A DNA stretch of 64,000 bases from Begonia masoniana. Its lineage: Eukaryota; Streptophyta; Magnoliopsida; Cucurbitales; Begoniaceae. Each line of letters opens with the position of its first letter. The stretch's first letter is position 1. A program made the position numbers and the translations under genes. The stretch is taken from assembly GCA_022432975.1 (NCBI GenBank), contig CM039510.1:15642381-15706380 (forward strand), read 5' to 3'. The notes beneath the pieces were generated by a model. That model made no database searches and was not told where the DNA came from. It saw nothing but the letters and a program-made list of their open reading frames with translations. This document shows, in pieces, positions 32,701 to 45,200 of this stretch.

Positions 32701-34372
32701 GGCCAATGTAGTTACAGACGCTTTAAGCCGCGTTTCTACGTCCGTTGCAGCCATGAAGGTGGAGATGTCTAGGGAGTTGAACACAGAGTTTCAGAGATTT
32801 GATTTAGAGTTAATTTTCGACGTAACTGCTGTGTTATCAGCTTTATCTCTGAAGCCTACCATTTTGGAGAAAATCAGAGAAGCTCAGCAGGGAGATGCAG
32901 AGTGCAATAAATTTAAGCTGAGTATGGTGTCTGACGATAGGACGGAGTTCAGCTACTCGGATGACGGTATTTTGAAGTTCCGTAATCGATGGTATGTTCC
33001 GAGCAGTGAACAGCTTCGGAGGGAGATTTTAGCTGAAGCTCATTCATCGAGGTTTTCTGTGCACCCAGGCAGTACGAAGATGTACAGGGACCTCAAGCAG
33101 CATTTCTGGTGGCCCGGCATGAAGAAGTCAGTGGTTGAATTCGTGGAAACATGTTTGATCTGTCAGCAGGTGAAAGCAGAGCATCAGAGACCTGCTGGAA
33201 AGTTGCAGCCATTGCCGGTTCCTGAGTGGAAGTGGGACAAGACTTCAATGGACTTCGTTGTTGGATTGCCTAGGACGACGGAGGGATTTGATGGCATATG
33301 GGTGATTATAGACCGTTTAACGAAGTCAGCCCATTTTCTGCCGGTGAAGATGACATACAGTATGGATCAGTTTGCCGAACTCTACTTACAGGAGATCTTG
33401 AGATTACATGGTGTGCCAACTTCAATTGTATCAGATAGGGACCCGAGGTTCACTTCAAAATTTTGGAAGAGTCTACATAAGGCGATGGGGACTCGATTGA
33501 ACTTCAGCACTGCTTTTCATCCTCAGACGGACGGACAATCTGAGTGTACTATTCAGACTCTTTAGGATATGCTCCGAGCGTGTGTGTTGGAGTTTTAGGG
33601 TTCCTGGAGTAGGTATATACCTTTGGTGGAGTTCTCGTATAATAATAGTTATCATGATACTATTGGAATGGCTCCGTACGAGGCTCTATACGGAAGGAAG
33701 TGCAGATCGCCTCTTTATTGGGACAAAGTCGGAGAATCTGGTTTGATTGGACCAGAGATTGTTCAGCAAACTACAGATAAGATCCAGTTCATTCGGCAAC
33801 GTATTTTGACAGCTCAGAGTCGCCAAAAGAGTTATGCAGAGGGTAGGAGGCGGGAGCTGGAGTTTGAGGTAGGAGATGAGGTGTTCTTGAAGATATCGCC
33901 GTTTAAGGGTGTGATGAGATTCGGGAAGAGAGAGAAGTTGACTCCGAGATATGTTGGTCCATTCTCGATTGTAAAGCGAGTAGGAAAGACGGCGTATCAA
34001 TTGGAGTTGCCTGCTTCAATGGAGGGTGTGCACAACGTTTTCCATGTATCGATGCTGCGAAAGTGCCTTAGGGATCCATCGCATGTTGTAGTGCAGGAGG
34101 AGATCGAAGTGCAGCCTACATTGTCCTACGAGGAAAAACCAGTGGATATTTTGGATTTTGTGGTGAAGAAGTTGCGTAACAAAGACATTCCACTGGTGAA
34201 AGTGCTGTGGCGCAACCACAACGTTGAGGAGGCAACGTGGGAGCGTCAATAGGACATGATGGAGCGCTATCCTGAGCTCTTCAGGTACGCAAATTTTGAG
34301 GACAAAATTTTTGTAAGGAGGGTGGATTGTAACACCCGGAAAATTTTGACTACGTGTTTAGACCTAAGTTAG
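29780..34372 (+). pseudogene. gag-pol: E7 gag-pol polyprotein, few defects
   Basis: This polyprotein begins [14 protein letters not shown] at 29780. Domains are capsid-like gag (29950-30550), knuckles [14 protein letters not shown] (30708-30752) and [14 protein letters not shown] (30771-30815), protease (about 30930-31220), RT with FIDD at 31955-31966, RNase H ([10 protein letters not shown] near 32400, then HDLELAA and SDHKSLKY), an integrase HHCC finger near 33040-33185, DDE residues near 33250, 33440 and 33541, and a chromodomain (IPLVKVLWRNHNVEEATWERQ) ending near 34300. Defects seen are a 1-bp deletion near 29822, a TAA replacing the serine codon of the DSG protease motif (30952-30954), a 1-bp insertion near 31457, TAG at 33563 (for GAG), TAG near 33597 (for CAG) and TAG at 34250 (for CAG). 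The last frame reads through the PPT into the 3' LTR. Confidence 0.95.
34313..34327 (+). promoter_or_regulatory. E7 polypurine tract
   Basis: GTAAGGAGGGTGGAT lies immediately before the 3' LTR. Confidence 0.88.
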
Positions 34373-37013
34373 TAAGGTATGAGAGTGCTTTGTGAGGGGT
34401 TTAGAAGGGATAGGATGAGAAGAGAAAATAAAGTGGTTTGACAATTCAAACCAAAGGGTTTGAAAAGTCAAACAACCAATAGGATATTTTTTCATGCATT
34501 AATGGTATGAAAAAGAATAAATAAAATGAATGAAATGTGGAGAGATGTATGGAATAACACGTTGGAAGACAAAGGAGAAAAGGGGGGGGTGGATTTGCAA
34601 TTATAAAAAGTTTGGAGGAGAACTTTTAAAAGAAAGAAAAATGGAGAATTTAAGGGTTTGGTTTCTTTCTTTTCTTCCATCTTCTTCCCCACGATTTTCT
34701 TCCAAGCTTGGCGTCCTCCATAGCTGCTTCTTGCTCTTTCTTTTCTTCAATTTTCCAAGGTGCTTTCAAGGTAAAATCATGTGGGTTTTCAATTGTATAC
34801 ATTAAGGGTTGGTTTGTTGAAGTTTTTAGGGTGTTTGGTGAGAGTTTGCATAGGGTTTGGAAACCCTAGTTGGTGAAGTCCAAAAATTGAGTGTAGATGT
34901 TAGATTCCTTCCCTATTTTGATGTTTTGGTTGTGGGATGACTTAGTTTAGGTAGATTTGAGGGTTAGATTGAAGATTGGTGAAGTGTTCCACAAAAATGG
35001 TTGAAGGACACCTATATACCCGGTTCTGTTTTGGCATGTCCGACTTAGCCTTTGTGTTTGGATGGTTGATTTGAGTGATTCAATGGATAGTAGACGTGTA
35101 GAGGTTTCCGAGTTAGGTTGGCACGTCGAAATCCGTTGCAAAACGAGGGAGTTATGACCGTTTGAAGTTAGACGGTCAATTTTGGAGTAAAGATTGGGTT
35201 GGGAGTTGTGTTATAGTTCTATTAGTTAGGTTAAGAATTTCCCTTAGAGTTTGTAAATTTCTAAGTTGATTTCTCATTATTTTTAGGTGATCGAACGTGT
35301 GATTTTGTTGGACGGAGTGAACGAGAAAGTATCGAGCAGCAACCAGGTAAGTAGTGGATGAGTGTTTGTTGCCTTCGGGCCTACACCATAGAACGGTAGG
35401 GATTGGTTGTTTGTTTGTTATGCTTTACTTTTGTTATGCATCGGGTGTCATGCATCATTGTTTTCTAACTGACGAAATCACGTGTTTTGCATGTTTGAGT
35501 GGTGAGGATGACGTAATGAAAGATGAGAAAATTGATATGTAACTTGGTCTCGAGTAGAATAGTCTCGTGGGCTCGTGGCTCGCTGAGCACCCCGCGAGGT
35601 ATTTTACTAGAGATGCTATGCAAAAATTTACGTAATGTGTCGTGAGTATGAATACCTCGATATGCTCGTGCTTGAAGGCACAATGAGGATTCTACGATCG
35701 ATTGGGAGAGATTTGGTTGGCCGTCCAGGATTGTGTTGGGACGTGTGCCTCCGGTCTAGCTCCGTGGGTCAAGGCGTGGCCGTCCAGGATTGTGTTGGGA
35801 CGTGTGCCTACTTGATTCACAGGAAAGTGAAAGATAAATGCAACCCGAATGAAAAGAAAGCAACTGAGTGTGTAGAAACTGCATGTTAGGGTTGAGTCGA
35901 GCATTTAGTATGTTATTATGCATTTCCCTACTTGCTAAGCATTAGGCTTACGTTTTGTGTTCTATGGTGTAGGTGACGAGTTCTATACAGGTGAGGTAGA
36001 CGAGACCACCGAGGATTAGGCTGCAGTTGGAGGAGTACGGGGTGCGTCGGTGCAGGTTATTGTCGGGGCGTCTCGGCTACTGTCCTCCTCGGGTTTGTGG
36101 GAGGTTGTTTCTTTTTGGTATGTTGATAGTTGATGGGTGTCTTTAAGCTGTTTTGATGGGTTACGTTGTTTGAAGTGTGAATGTTTATTTTGAGAAAGGT
36201 TAGAAGAATTTGGAGGTTTGATACGTTGTAGTTATAAGTGTTATTAATGTTTGCGTAATTATTTTGGGATGTCCGAGAGTTGGTTGAGTTGATGGATAAT
36301 AGTCCTACATGGTTGTGGTTTGAAACTATATGTTTTGGTTTTAAACTTTCAGGTTTTGGTTTAAGGAAATTTAGGCGTTACTCCGCCCGTTTTGGTTTTA
36401 AAATAATTAACGTCGGGTTATGTTTGCTATTTTTGTTATAATTCGTTTTAAGTCAGTTTTCCAAAATTTTTTTACAAGACATGAAGTTTTGGGTGTTGGG
36501 AGTGTACGGTAAAAATTTCGGGATTTTTGGAGTTGTCGGGCTCGTAGAAAAGTGCCGAAATGTCGGGAAAGTCAAGAAAAGTCAAAACGGGGTGTTTCGG
36601 GACGTTTTTGGTCAAAAATACCGGAGACGGCCCGATCGATCGGGCATGGGTCACGATCGATCGCGTCCGGGGTCAATTTTGGTGAAAGTAGCCCGTGAGG
36701 GCCCGATCAATCGGGCCAAAATCGCGACCGAACGCGATTGGGCACACTCGGGGTGTGCCCAGCGCGCGCAGCGCTATCCAGCAGCAGTTTTTTTTTAAAA
36801 AAAATTTTAAGTACTATTTCCACTTTGTTTTAACCTGACTTTTTCCGACATATTTTAAACGTATTTTAGCACGTTTTCCAACAAAAATCGAGGGTTCAAA
36901 AAACCCAAAAACCGAGTCAAAAAATTTACGAAAAATCAGTTTAAATGTGGTTTAAACACGGGATTGGTTTGCATAATGACGCACCGGGCCCGGGGTGGGA
37001 TTGGAGCGCTACA
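34328..37013 (+). mobile_element. E7 3' LTR (2,686 bp)
   Basis: This copy is nearly identical to the 5' LTR and ends GCGCTACA, followed by the second GCATG (37014-37018). Donor 1 at 34771, acceptor 1 at 35286, donor 2 at 35347 and acceptor 2 at 35972 are all kept. The GC-rich block at 36620-36785 is shortened. The small number of differences between the two LTRs points to a fairly recent insertion. Confidence 0.95.
35347..35972 (+). other. E7 3' LTR: predicted intron 2 / stem-closed domain
   Basis: This is 626 bp, the same length as in the 5' LTR. The arms at 35380-35394 and 35959-35973 are perfect 15-bp complements. Confidence 0.55.
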
Positions 37014-37018
37014 GCATG

Positions 37019-37881
37019 TGATAGGATTGAGTGGCATTGCGTGTTATGTGCATTCGTTATTCCCTACTTACTAAGCATTAGGCTTACTTTTCGTGTTCTA
37101 TGGTAAAGGTGACGACCTTTATTCAGGTGAGCTAGATGAGGGAGCCCAGGAATAGGCAGCGGTCGAGGAAGCATGGAGCATACCGGTGCGGGCATATGTC
37201 GAGACGTCTCAGCCACGTTTCTCGGGTAGTCTGGTGGGAGACTTTGGTATTTTGTATTGTAGGTATTTTTATTTTGGAGGATTATGGTTAGGGGATGTTT
37301 TGATGGATGGTTATATGCGAATATTAGTGTTTTGAGATTTAAATTTCAGGTCTTTGGGTTTTTGTAATTTTAGGCGTTATGTCGCTTGTTTTTGTTTTAA
37401 AGTAAATAACGTCGGGATTTACTTTTCTCTATTTTTCGTTAATCGTTTCGAGTCAGTTTTTCCGAGATTTTTTCTGGGCACGGAGTCGGGAGTGTCGGGA
37501 ATGTGTAGGTAAATTTTTAGGTTATTTGGAGGTGTTTGGCTTGACGAAAAATGAAGAAAAGTGGGAAAAAGTTGAAATGAGGCACGCAGGGCGCGCTGGC
37601 ACCCGAGAGGGTGCCGAACGTTTGGCGCCTTCGCGCGTGGCGCCCTGCACACCAATTTTTGTTTTTTTTTTAAATTTTGCATATTTCTAAAATGTTTTGA
37701 CTTGACCTTTTCCGACGTATTTTAAACGTATTTTACGCACGTTTTCCAACATTTTTTGAGAGTTTGAAAAACCTGAAAACCGAGTCAAAATTTTATCAAA
37801 AATTATTTTAAACATCGTTTTAAACACAGGTTGGGTTAGCAAAGTAGCGCACCGAGCCAGGACGGGTTCGGGGGCGTTACA
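37019..37881 (+). mobile_element. E4 3' LTR, part 3 (end of E4)
   Basis: This is the last part of the E4 3' LTR, aligning with 10474-11364 and ending GGGCGTTACA. The acceptor-2 region has changed here (GGTAAAGGTGACG in place of GGTGTAGGTGACG), so the stem arm is lost. The GC-rich hairpin GGCACCC-GAGA-GGGTGCC is kept. Confidence 0.92.
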
Positions 37882-39899
37882 TATATAATAATCGTAAGTG
37901 GAGGAGCATAGATAATCGTAAGGAAGTTAAGGGACTAGGTCTGAAATTCTGCACTCTAGTATGTATGTTGGGTAAGTAAATATATATATATATATATATG
38001 ACTATATTGGGAGAAATGTTAACCCTCCCATAATTGAGGACATGGAGTAAGCTTTTATAACTACAGTGTTAAGTTTACGTCAATCACAGGTTTGAGAGAA
38101 CATAAGAATTAGAACTAACTTAGAAACCTAAATACTTTAACTATTCAAAAAGAAGTCGAAGTCTTAAGTTTAAAAGTTATAATTGGAGGTCTAATACGAC
38201 ATGTGCAATGTTAAAAAAAGATATATAAGTCACATGTTATTGTAACATTATAAACTAATAATTTGATGATTAAGGATAGTCTTTGTTTTGAGAAGATAGA
38301 GATAGGAAGTTATATTGACCTTAAAATTTGGGAGATTTTAATTAATTGAAGTGAAGTCGAAATGTTTTAGTTTGTGGACAGGTGTATGTTTTTAGATAGT
38401 GAAAGGATTAGTCGGAATAGATGTTATTTTTTTATGAGAATTGAAATTTATTGATTGAGTACTTAGAAGTTGAATATTATTGGAAGAGCTAAGACAAGAA
38501 TTTTACCCCCTAAGTGAGTAGTATCGTTCGATTGAGGAGATTTTAAGGATTTGAGGCAATTACGGATGTTATGTGGGAGATTTGAATGAATTTAATTAGA
38601 GAAAAATCTAGAAAGAAGACTATGTTAGAGGATTTTGTAAGCTTAATTTATAGTTGATTAAAGTGAAGTCAATAATTGTAGGAACTATTGAGTGTTAAGA
38701 TGTATAGTTTAGAATGATTTAAATTGTAACTTTAGGATATGAATTATTAGGTGAGCAAATTTTGAGGATATCAAATTAGGAGGGAGAGGAATTGAAGGAA
38801 GATTGTTCAAGTAAACTTAGAAGTGAGGCTAAGTCAGTAGATATCAAAAAGTTTAGCTTGTAATTAACAAAGTCGAAGCTGATTATTATGTGAACGATTT
38901 AAGGTTAGGGTGAATAGTTTGAGTGATTTAATTTTCTTTAAGCCTAGGGATTTGATTGTATTAGGGGATAATCAAGATTAAAGTTGGACAAATTGAATGC
39001 AGTGAATGTGATTATGAGAATTACGTTCGAGGATATGATAGAAAAAATATTTGGTAAGTGGATTTTGATGTTTAAGTATTGGATATGTAGTTTAGAATGA
39101 ATGAATATGGGAGTACAGGAGTTGGATAGTACATGATGAATAATCTAGGTTGTAATTGGTCAATTTGTATACGCCGAACGTAATTATGAGAATTATATTT
39201 GAGTTATTGAAATTTCGAAGATATTTTGACAATATAGATGATAAGTTATGGCATTAAGGACTTTAGATATGAAACTGGTATTTAAATAATTAATGAAAAA
39301 ACTCGAATGCCTAGGGAATGATGTGGATTGGAAATGTTGAAGTTGGGAATTCATTAGGCAAGGTTTAAATTGAATAAATTGTAATGGTGATTGGAAGTAA
39401 AGCGAAAGATGAAGTTAGAAGCATGAAAGGAAATAGGACATAGGATGGGAGAGACATGTTTTAAATCCTACACTTTAGTAGAAAGGTAAAGAGGATAAGA
39501 AGAAATATAAGGATGATAAATTAAAAACGACATAATATAAGATAGAATCGGAGGAATGAGTAATATAAATGAAAGGATTTACGAGAAGAGGATTGAATAA
39601 CAAGGATACAAACAATTAGAGTTCGACCACAACCATGAATTGTTGGACGAATCATTGCATGAAGGTAAAGAAAAAGTTCAGAATCTGAAATGGAATAAAT
39701 AAAAGGGTAGACGGTTAGTAAATTTTGGAAGAAAGTGATAAGGAAGTCCTCTACATGGTTTCAGTTTGGTAATAGTATTGAAGTTTTGGATCACTTGAAT
39801 GAAATAATGTGGTGTCAAAGATAATTGGAATTAGAAAATCAAGAGATTCCTAAGCAAAAGCAAATTTTGAAGACAAAATGTTATTTAAAGAGTGTAGAA
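37882..39899 (+). mobile_element. E2 internal region, part 2 (non-coding)
   Basis: AT-rich sequence continues from 9108 once E4 is removed. I find no protein domain and no long reading frame. Near its end AAATTTTGAAGACAAAATG recalls the AATTTTGAGGACAAAATTTT that precedes the polypurine tract in the coding elements, and a decayed purine-rich stretch follows. E2 therefore shares the 3' end design of its coding relatives. Confidence 0.7.
37981..37999. repeat. (TA)n microsatellite
   Basis: About nine to ten TA units lie in E2 internal DNA. Confidence 0.95.
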
Positions 39900-40049
39900 C
39901 GTAACACCCGAAAAATTTATCGTGCACTTTAATTTTTAGCACAATAAATTAGACTATTTTAATGAATTTAGGGATTTATAGTAAAAGCGATAAACTAAGG
40001 AATAATTTTATATGAGAAAATGAAGTGTTGAATTTATATAGTGGAAAAG
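39900..40049 (+). mobile_element. E2 3' LTR, part 1
   Basis: It starts CGTAACACCCG (TG to CG at the first base), where the tract position predicts the LTR start. It is interrupted after 150 bp by E8 at the AAAAG target site (40045-40049). Confidence 0.75.
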
Positions 40050-42262
40050 TGTAACGCCCCGAGTTATCTGAACCTGGTTTGTCACACCATGCCCGTACAT
40101 GACTAAAAATTTCAACCGTATTTCTTTTTTTTTGAAAACTTGCAACGGAAATCGTTTTAAGTAAAAATAAAGTTAAACAAAGCTATTGTACAATGCTTGA
40201 ATACTCAGTTGGAATTTTGAGGAATAATCGGCAAAAGGAATAAAGGATTAAATCGCAGTATACTTCATAAGTTTCAAAAGTCAAACGCATCGCCCGCTGG
40301 ACAAAGTCAACAAAAAGGGGCTGGAGCAGAAAATGGAAAACATCATCCGGTGACAAAACGACAAAATATTCTCTACATCTTCCAGTGACGTCAGCCGGAT
40401 GATCGATGTTATACTGCATCCACCAGTGACTAGACGGCAAAACACTTCCTACATCTTCTGGTGGATTAACACACGACATCCACCGGTCACTAAACGACAA
40501 AACACTTCCAACATCTTCCGGTGGATTAACACACGACATCCACCGGTCACTAAACGACAAAACACTTCCTACATCTTCCGGTGGATTATCACACGACATC
40601 CACCGGTCACTAGACGACAAAAAACTTTCTACATCATTCGATGGATTTACACACGACATCCACCTGTGAGTAAAATACTCGACATCATCCGGTGAGTAAA
40701 ATACTCGACATCAGCCGGTGACGTCAGCCGGATGATTCGATTCACACAAACAACATCCACCGGTGAACTCCATTCACCGATGGTTGAACTTGCAAACTTT
40801 ACTCAAGACTTTCAAAAATCCCTGACCCTAAGTAACTTCAGAAAACTCAACAGAAAGTGGAACAATATTTCAACTACTCAAATTCCATCCAAAAACATCT
40901 CTAACTGTGAGAAGGACAAGCTTACTTCACTGAAACCATTTAGAACAATTCAAATCCTTACATCACTCAAATTCAGTAAAATCAACATTTAAGTCCAACC
41001 AAATACTATTATCAGAAAACTCTAAAAAAAAATCGTATTCGGAATATTGAAAACCACTACTGTCATGAAAACTCAACACACTAAAATTGAAACGTTGACA
41101 ACTGAACCTTCACACCAACTGACATCAATTAAACCGCCCCATCAGCTGCCAGATTGTTACAAAGATGCACTCCACAACCAGTCTAGTCCTCAGCAGACTC
41201 AGTAAACACACCTGCAATCACTTCTTCACCTACATCACAAAACTCATCTATTAGCCTAATGCTAAGTAAGTACAGCAGTAATGAAATGAAATGCTGAAAC
41301 ATAAAATTTCTAAACATGCAATTTCTACTTTCTCATCTCAGTTGCATTCACATACGTTCATAAGTTGATCTGATCCCTCGGCTCCCTTGGAAAGTGGATC
41401 AATTTTCCCAATGTTATACATCCTCTACTCGATTAAGGGGCGGATGAATTCCCTTAATAGCTGATCTGATCCCTCTGTTCCCTTGGGAGTGGGATCAATT
41501 CTCCCAATGTTATACATCCTCTACTCGATTAAGGGGCGGATGAATTCCCTTAATAGCTGATCTGTCACATTCAGTTCATACCTTATCGTTCTTACATGGA
41601 AATTCATTTTCGTAATCTTTCAAAAACATGATGCATGACATACAAAACCATTTCCAAAATACATAACCCTACTGTTTTGTGATGTAGGCCCGAAGGCACA
41701 TGCATACTTTACTTACCTGGTCTTCTAGATGGTTTGGTTGAAATCTCCTCCGGGAATTAGCTCGAACCTAAATCCATAAACCGATCATTAATTAAACCTT
41801 CACTAAACTTCATCCTATTCAACTAGAGACCTAAAGAAACTAATTGAGAACTCTGGTCATAATGCATTCCCGATACTGCACTAAACTGAAATCGACACTC
41901 ATCTATAGCATCATCGAAACCCTCGCATTGGACTCCCTCGGTTATCAGACTGCTAAAATATAAGAAATGGGGAAAAACTTACTTAGATGGAAGAAGAGTC
42001 TTGTGGAAGATTCGTCGAGAGCTCTGCTAAGCTTGAGCTGGACTTCGAAAATGAATAAATGATAAAACAGTGGCGGCTACAGTGCATAAATCTCTAAACC
42101 CCTTTCCTTAAATAGGTTATCTACTTTTAACTTGCCAAATTTACATAAATGCCCTTGCTTAGTCACTCTTTAACCTAACCAATAACTCTCCCAATTCTTC
42201 CATGAATTTGCACATCATTAATTGATAAGTTAAATTCGGTTTAATTGAAACCGGGTGCTACA
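40050..42262 (-). mobile_element. E8 3' LTR (2,213 bp), minus strand
   Basis: On the plus strand it runs from TGTAACGCCCC to GGTGCTACA and is nearly identical to 47666-49882. It has about three copies of the 60-bp CACCGGTCACTAAACGAC repeat at 40430-40640. The predicted intron 2 is 41230-41716, with perfect 15-bp arms at 41229-41243 and 41674-41688. Confidence 0.95.
41230..41716 (-). other. E8 3' LTR: predicted intron 2 / stem-closed domain
   Basis: This is 487 bp between minus-strand donor CCAG|GTAAG and acceptor GATGTAG|GTGAAG. Between the arms are hairpins TTGGGAG/CTCCCAA and ATTAAGGG/CCCTTAAT with 11-nt loops. Confidence 0.55.
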
Positions 42263-42280
42263 ATCTACCCTCCTTAAAAG
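42263..42280 (-). promoter_or_regulatory. E8 polypurine tract
   Basis: The minus strand reads CTTTTAAGGAGGGTAGAT next to the 3' LTR and overlaps the end of the polyprotein frame. Confidence 0.87.
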
Positions 42281-45200
42281 AATTTTGTCCTCAAAATCCA
42301 GTACCTGAATAATTCTGGATGTTGGTCTATCATGTCTTGCTGGCGTTCCCAAGTTGTCTCCTCAACGCTCTGGTTATGCCATAAGACTTTTACCAGTGGA
42401 ACTTCTTTGTTGCGTAATACCTTTACTGCATAATCTAAGATTTTTACTGGTTTCTCCTCAAATGCAAGAGTAGGAAGGACTTCAATGTTCTGCTGTTCTA
42501 TAATCTGTGAAGGATCTCTAACGCATTTCTTAAGCATGGAAACATGAAACACATTATGAACTCCCTCCAGAGAGGCTGGTAACTAAAGTGGATATGCTGA
42601 CTTCCCAATTCTCTTCACGATTTAGAAAGGTCCAATGTATCTGGGGTTCAACTTGCCTCTTTTCCCAAATCTCACAACTCCTTTGAAAGGTGACACCTTA
42701 AGGAAAACTTCATTACCAACATCAAATTCTAATTCTCTTCGTCTTTTGTCTGCATAGCTTTTCTGCCTGGCTTTGAGCTGTTAAGATTCTTTGTCGGATA
42801 AGAGCAATCTTCTCCACTGTCTGCTGCACAATATCAGGACCAATCAATTGTGTTTCTCCAACCTCTTCCCAATATAATGGAGATATGCACTTTCGTCCAT
42901 ATAATGCCTCCTATGGTGCCATGCCTATTGTTGCTTGAAAACTGTTATTATAAGAGAATTCAATCAATGGTATATACTTACTCAAAGAACCTTGAAATTC
43001 CAGTGCACATGCACGAAGCATATCCTCCAACGTTTGGATAGTTCTCTCGGATTGTCCATCAGTTTGAGGATGAAAGGCTGTGCTAAAACTAAGCTATGTT
43101 CCCATAGCCTTGTGCAAACTTTTCCAAAACTTAGATGTAAATCTGGAGTCTCGGTCTGAAACTATGGTGTTTGGAACTCAATGCAGTCTAACAACCTCGT
43201 GCACATACAACTCAGCCAATTGATCCATCGAGTATATTATCTTCATTGGCAGAAAGTGAGCTGATTTGGTTAAACGATCAACTATTACCCAAATTGCATC
43301 GTGACCTTTTACTGTTCTAGGTAATCCTATAACAAAATCCATAGTTATTTGTTCCCATTTCCATCCGGGAACTGGTAAGGGTTGCAGTGTTCCAGCAGGC
43401 CTCTGATGTTCGACTTTGACTTGCTGGCAGACCAGACACGACTCCACATACTCCGCCACACTTCTCTTCATACCCGGCCACCAATAATCTTGCTTGAGAT
43501 CTCTATACATTTTCGTACCTCTAGGATGAACAGAAAATCTAGAGGAATGTGCCTCAAATAGGATTTCCTTCCTAAGTTCAGTATCAGCCGGAATAAACCA
43601 TCTATTTCGAAATTTGAGAATTCCATCAGCTGAGCAGTTGAAATCTGACTTGTCAGTAGAATCTATGCACAACTTATACTTATTACACTCAGCATCATTC
43701 ATTTGAACTTCCTTTATTTTCTCCAAAATAGTTGGCCTCAAAGATATGGCCGAAAGCATGGCTGACACACTAGACACAGCTTCCAGGTTAAATCTTTGGA
43801 ATTCTGTCTCTAAAGCTATCGGTATTTTTAGAATCAATGTAGAGACTGAAGGAGTCACTCTACTCAAAGCATCAGCCACCACATTCGCCTTGCCAGGGTG
43901 GTACTTAATCTCAAAATGATAATCTTTGACAAACTCTAACCACCTACGTTGCCTCATATTCAGTTCTTTTTGCGTGAAAATGTATTTCAGGCTTTTATGA
44001 TCCGAAAATATCTCACAGGTTTGTCCATACAGGTAGTGCCTCCAAATCTTTAATGCAAAAACCACAGCAGCTAATTCTAAGTCATGTGTGGGGTAATTCT
44101 TTTCGTGTACTTTTAACTGCCTAGAAGCATAAGCTATAACCTTTCCATCTTGCATCAAAACACAACCAAGTCCAACCTTGGAAGCATCACAATAAATACT
44201 GAATTTACCATTTTTGACAGGAAGAGTTAAAATTGGGGCATTGGTCAGTTTCTGCTTCAAGGTCTGGAAACTGGATTCACATTTATCAGTCCAATTATAC
44301 TTCACATTTTTCCTTGTTAACATAGTAAGGGGTGTGACAATCTTTGAAAATCCCTCGATGAATTTTCTATAATACCCTGCTAGTCCAAGGAAACTTCGGA
44401 TATCAGTGGCATTCTTCGGTTGAGGCCATTCCTTAACTGATTGAACCTTGACTGGATCAACAGATATCCCATCTCCAGAGATCACATGGCCAAGAAAGTG
44501 AACTCTGTCCAACCAAAACTCACACTTAGAAAATTTGGCATAAAGTTGGTGCTGCTTCAGCAATCCTAACACCAAGTTTAGGTGTCCTGCATGCTCATCC
44601 TTAGTTTTAGAATAGATTAGAATGTCGTCTATGAATACAATGACAAACTTGTCAAAATACTCGCGAAACACCCTATTCATAAGATCCATGAAGGCTGCTG
44701 GCGCATTTGTCAAACCAAAAGACATAACCAAAAACTCATAATGTCCATACCTTGTGCGAAAGGCAGTCTTTGGGATATATTCAGATTTAACCTTCAACTG
44801 GTAATAACCGGACCTAAGGTCAATTTTAGAGAAAACTCTTGCACCCTTAAGCTGATCAAATAAATCATCAATCCTCGGCAGTGGATACTTGTTCTTGACA
44901 GTTAGCTTATTCAATTCTCTATAGTCTATGCACATACGCATTGATCCGTCTTTCTTTTTGACAAAAAGGACGGGTGCACCCCATGGTGAAAAGCTAGGGC
45001 GTATGAACCCCTTCTCCAACAAATCCTCTAACTGTTTCTTCAATTCTTTAAGTTCTGTTAGTGCTAGTCTATATGGATTCTTAGATACAGGCTCAGTGCT
45101 GGGGTAAACATCTACAACAAATTCAATTTCCCTATCTGGTGGCAAGCCAGGAAGGTCATCTAGAAATACCTCTGGAAAATCTTGGACAACTAAAACGTTT

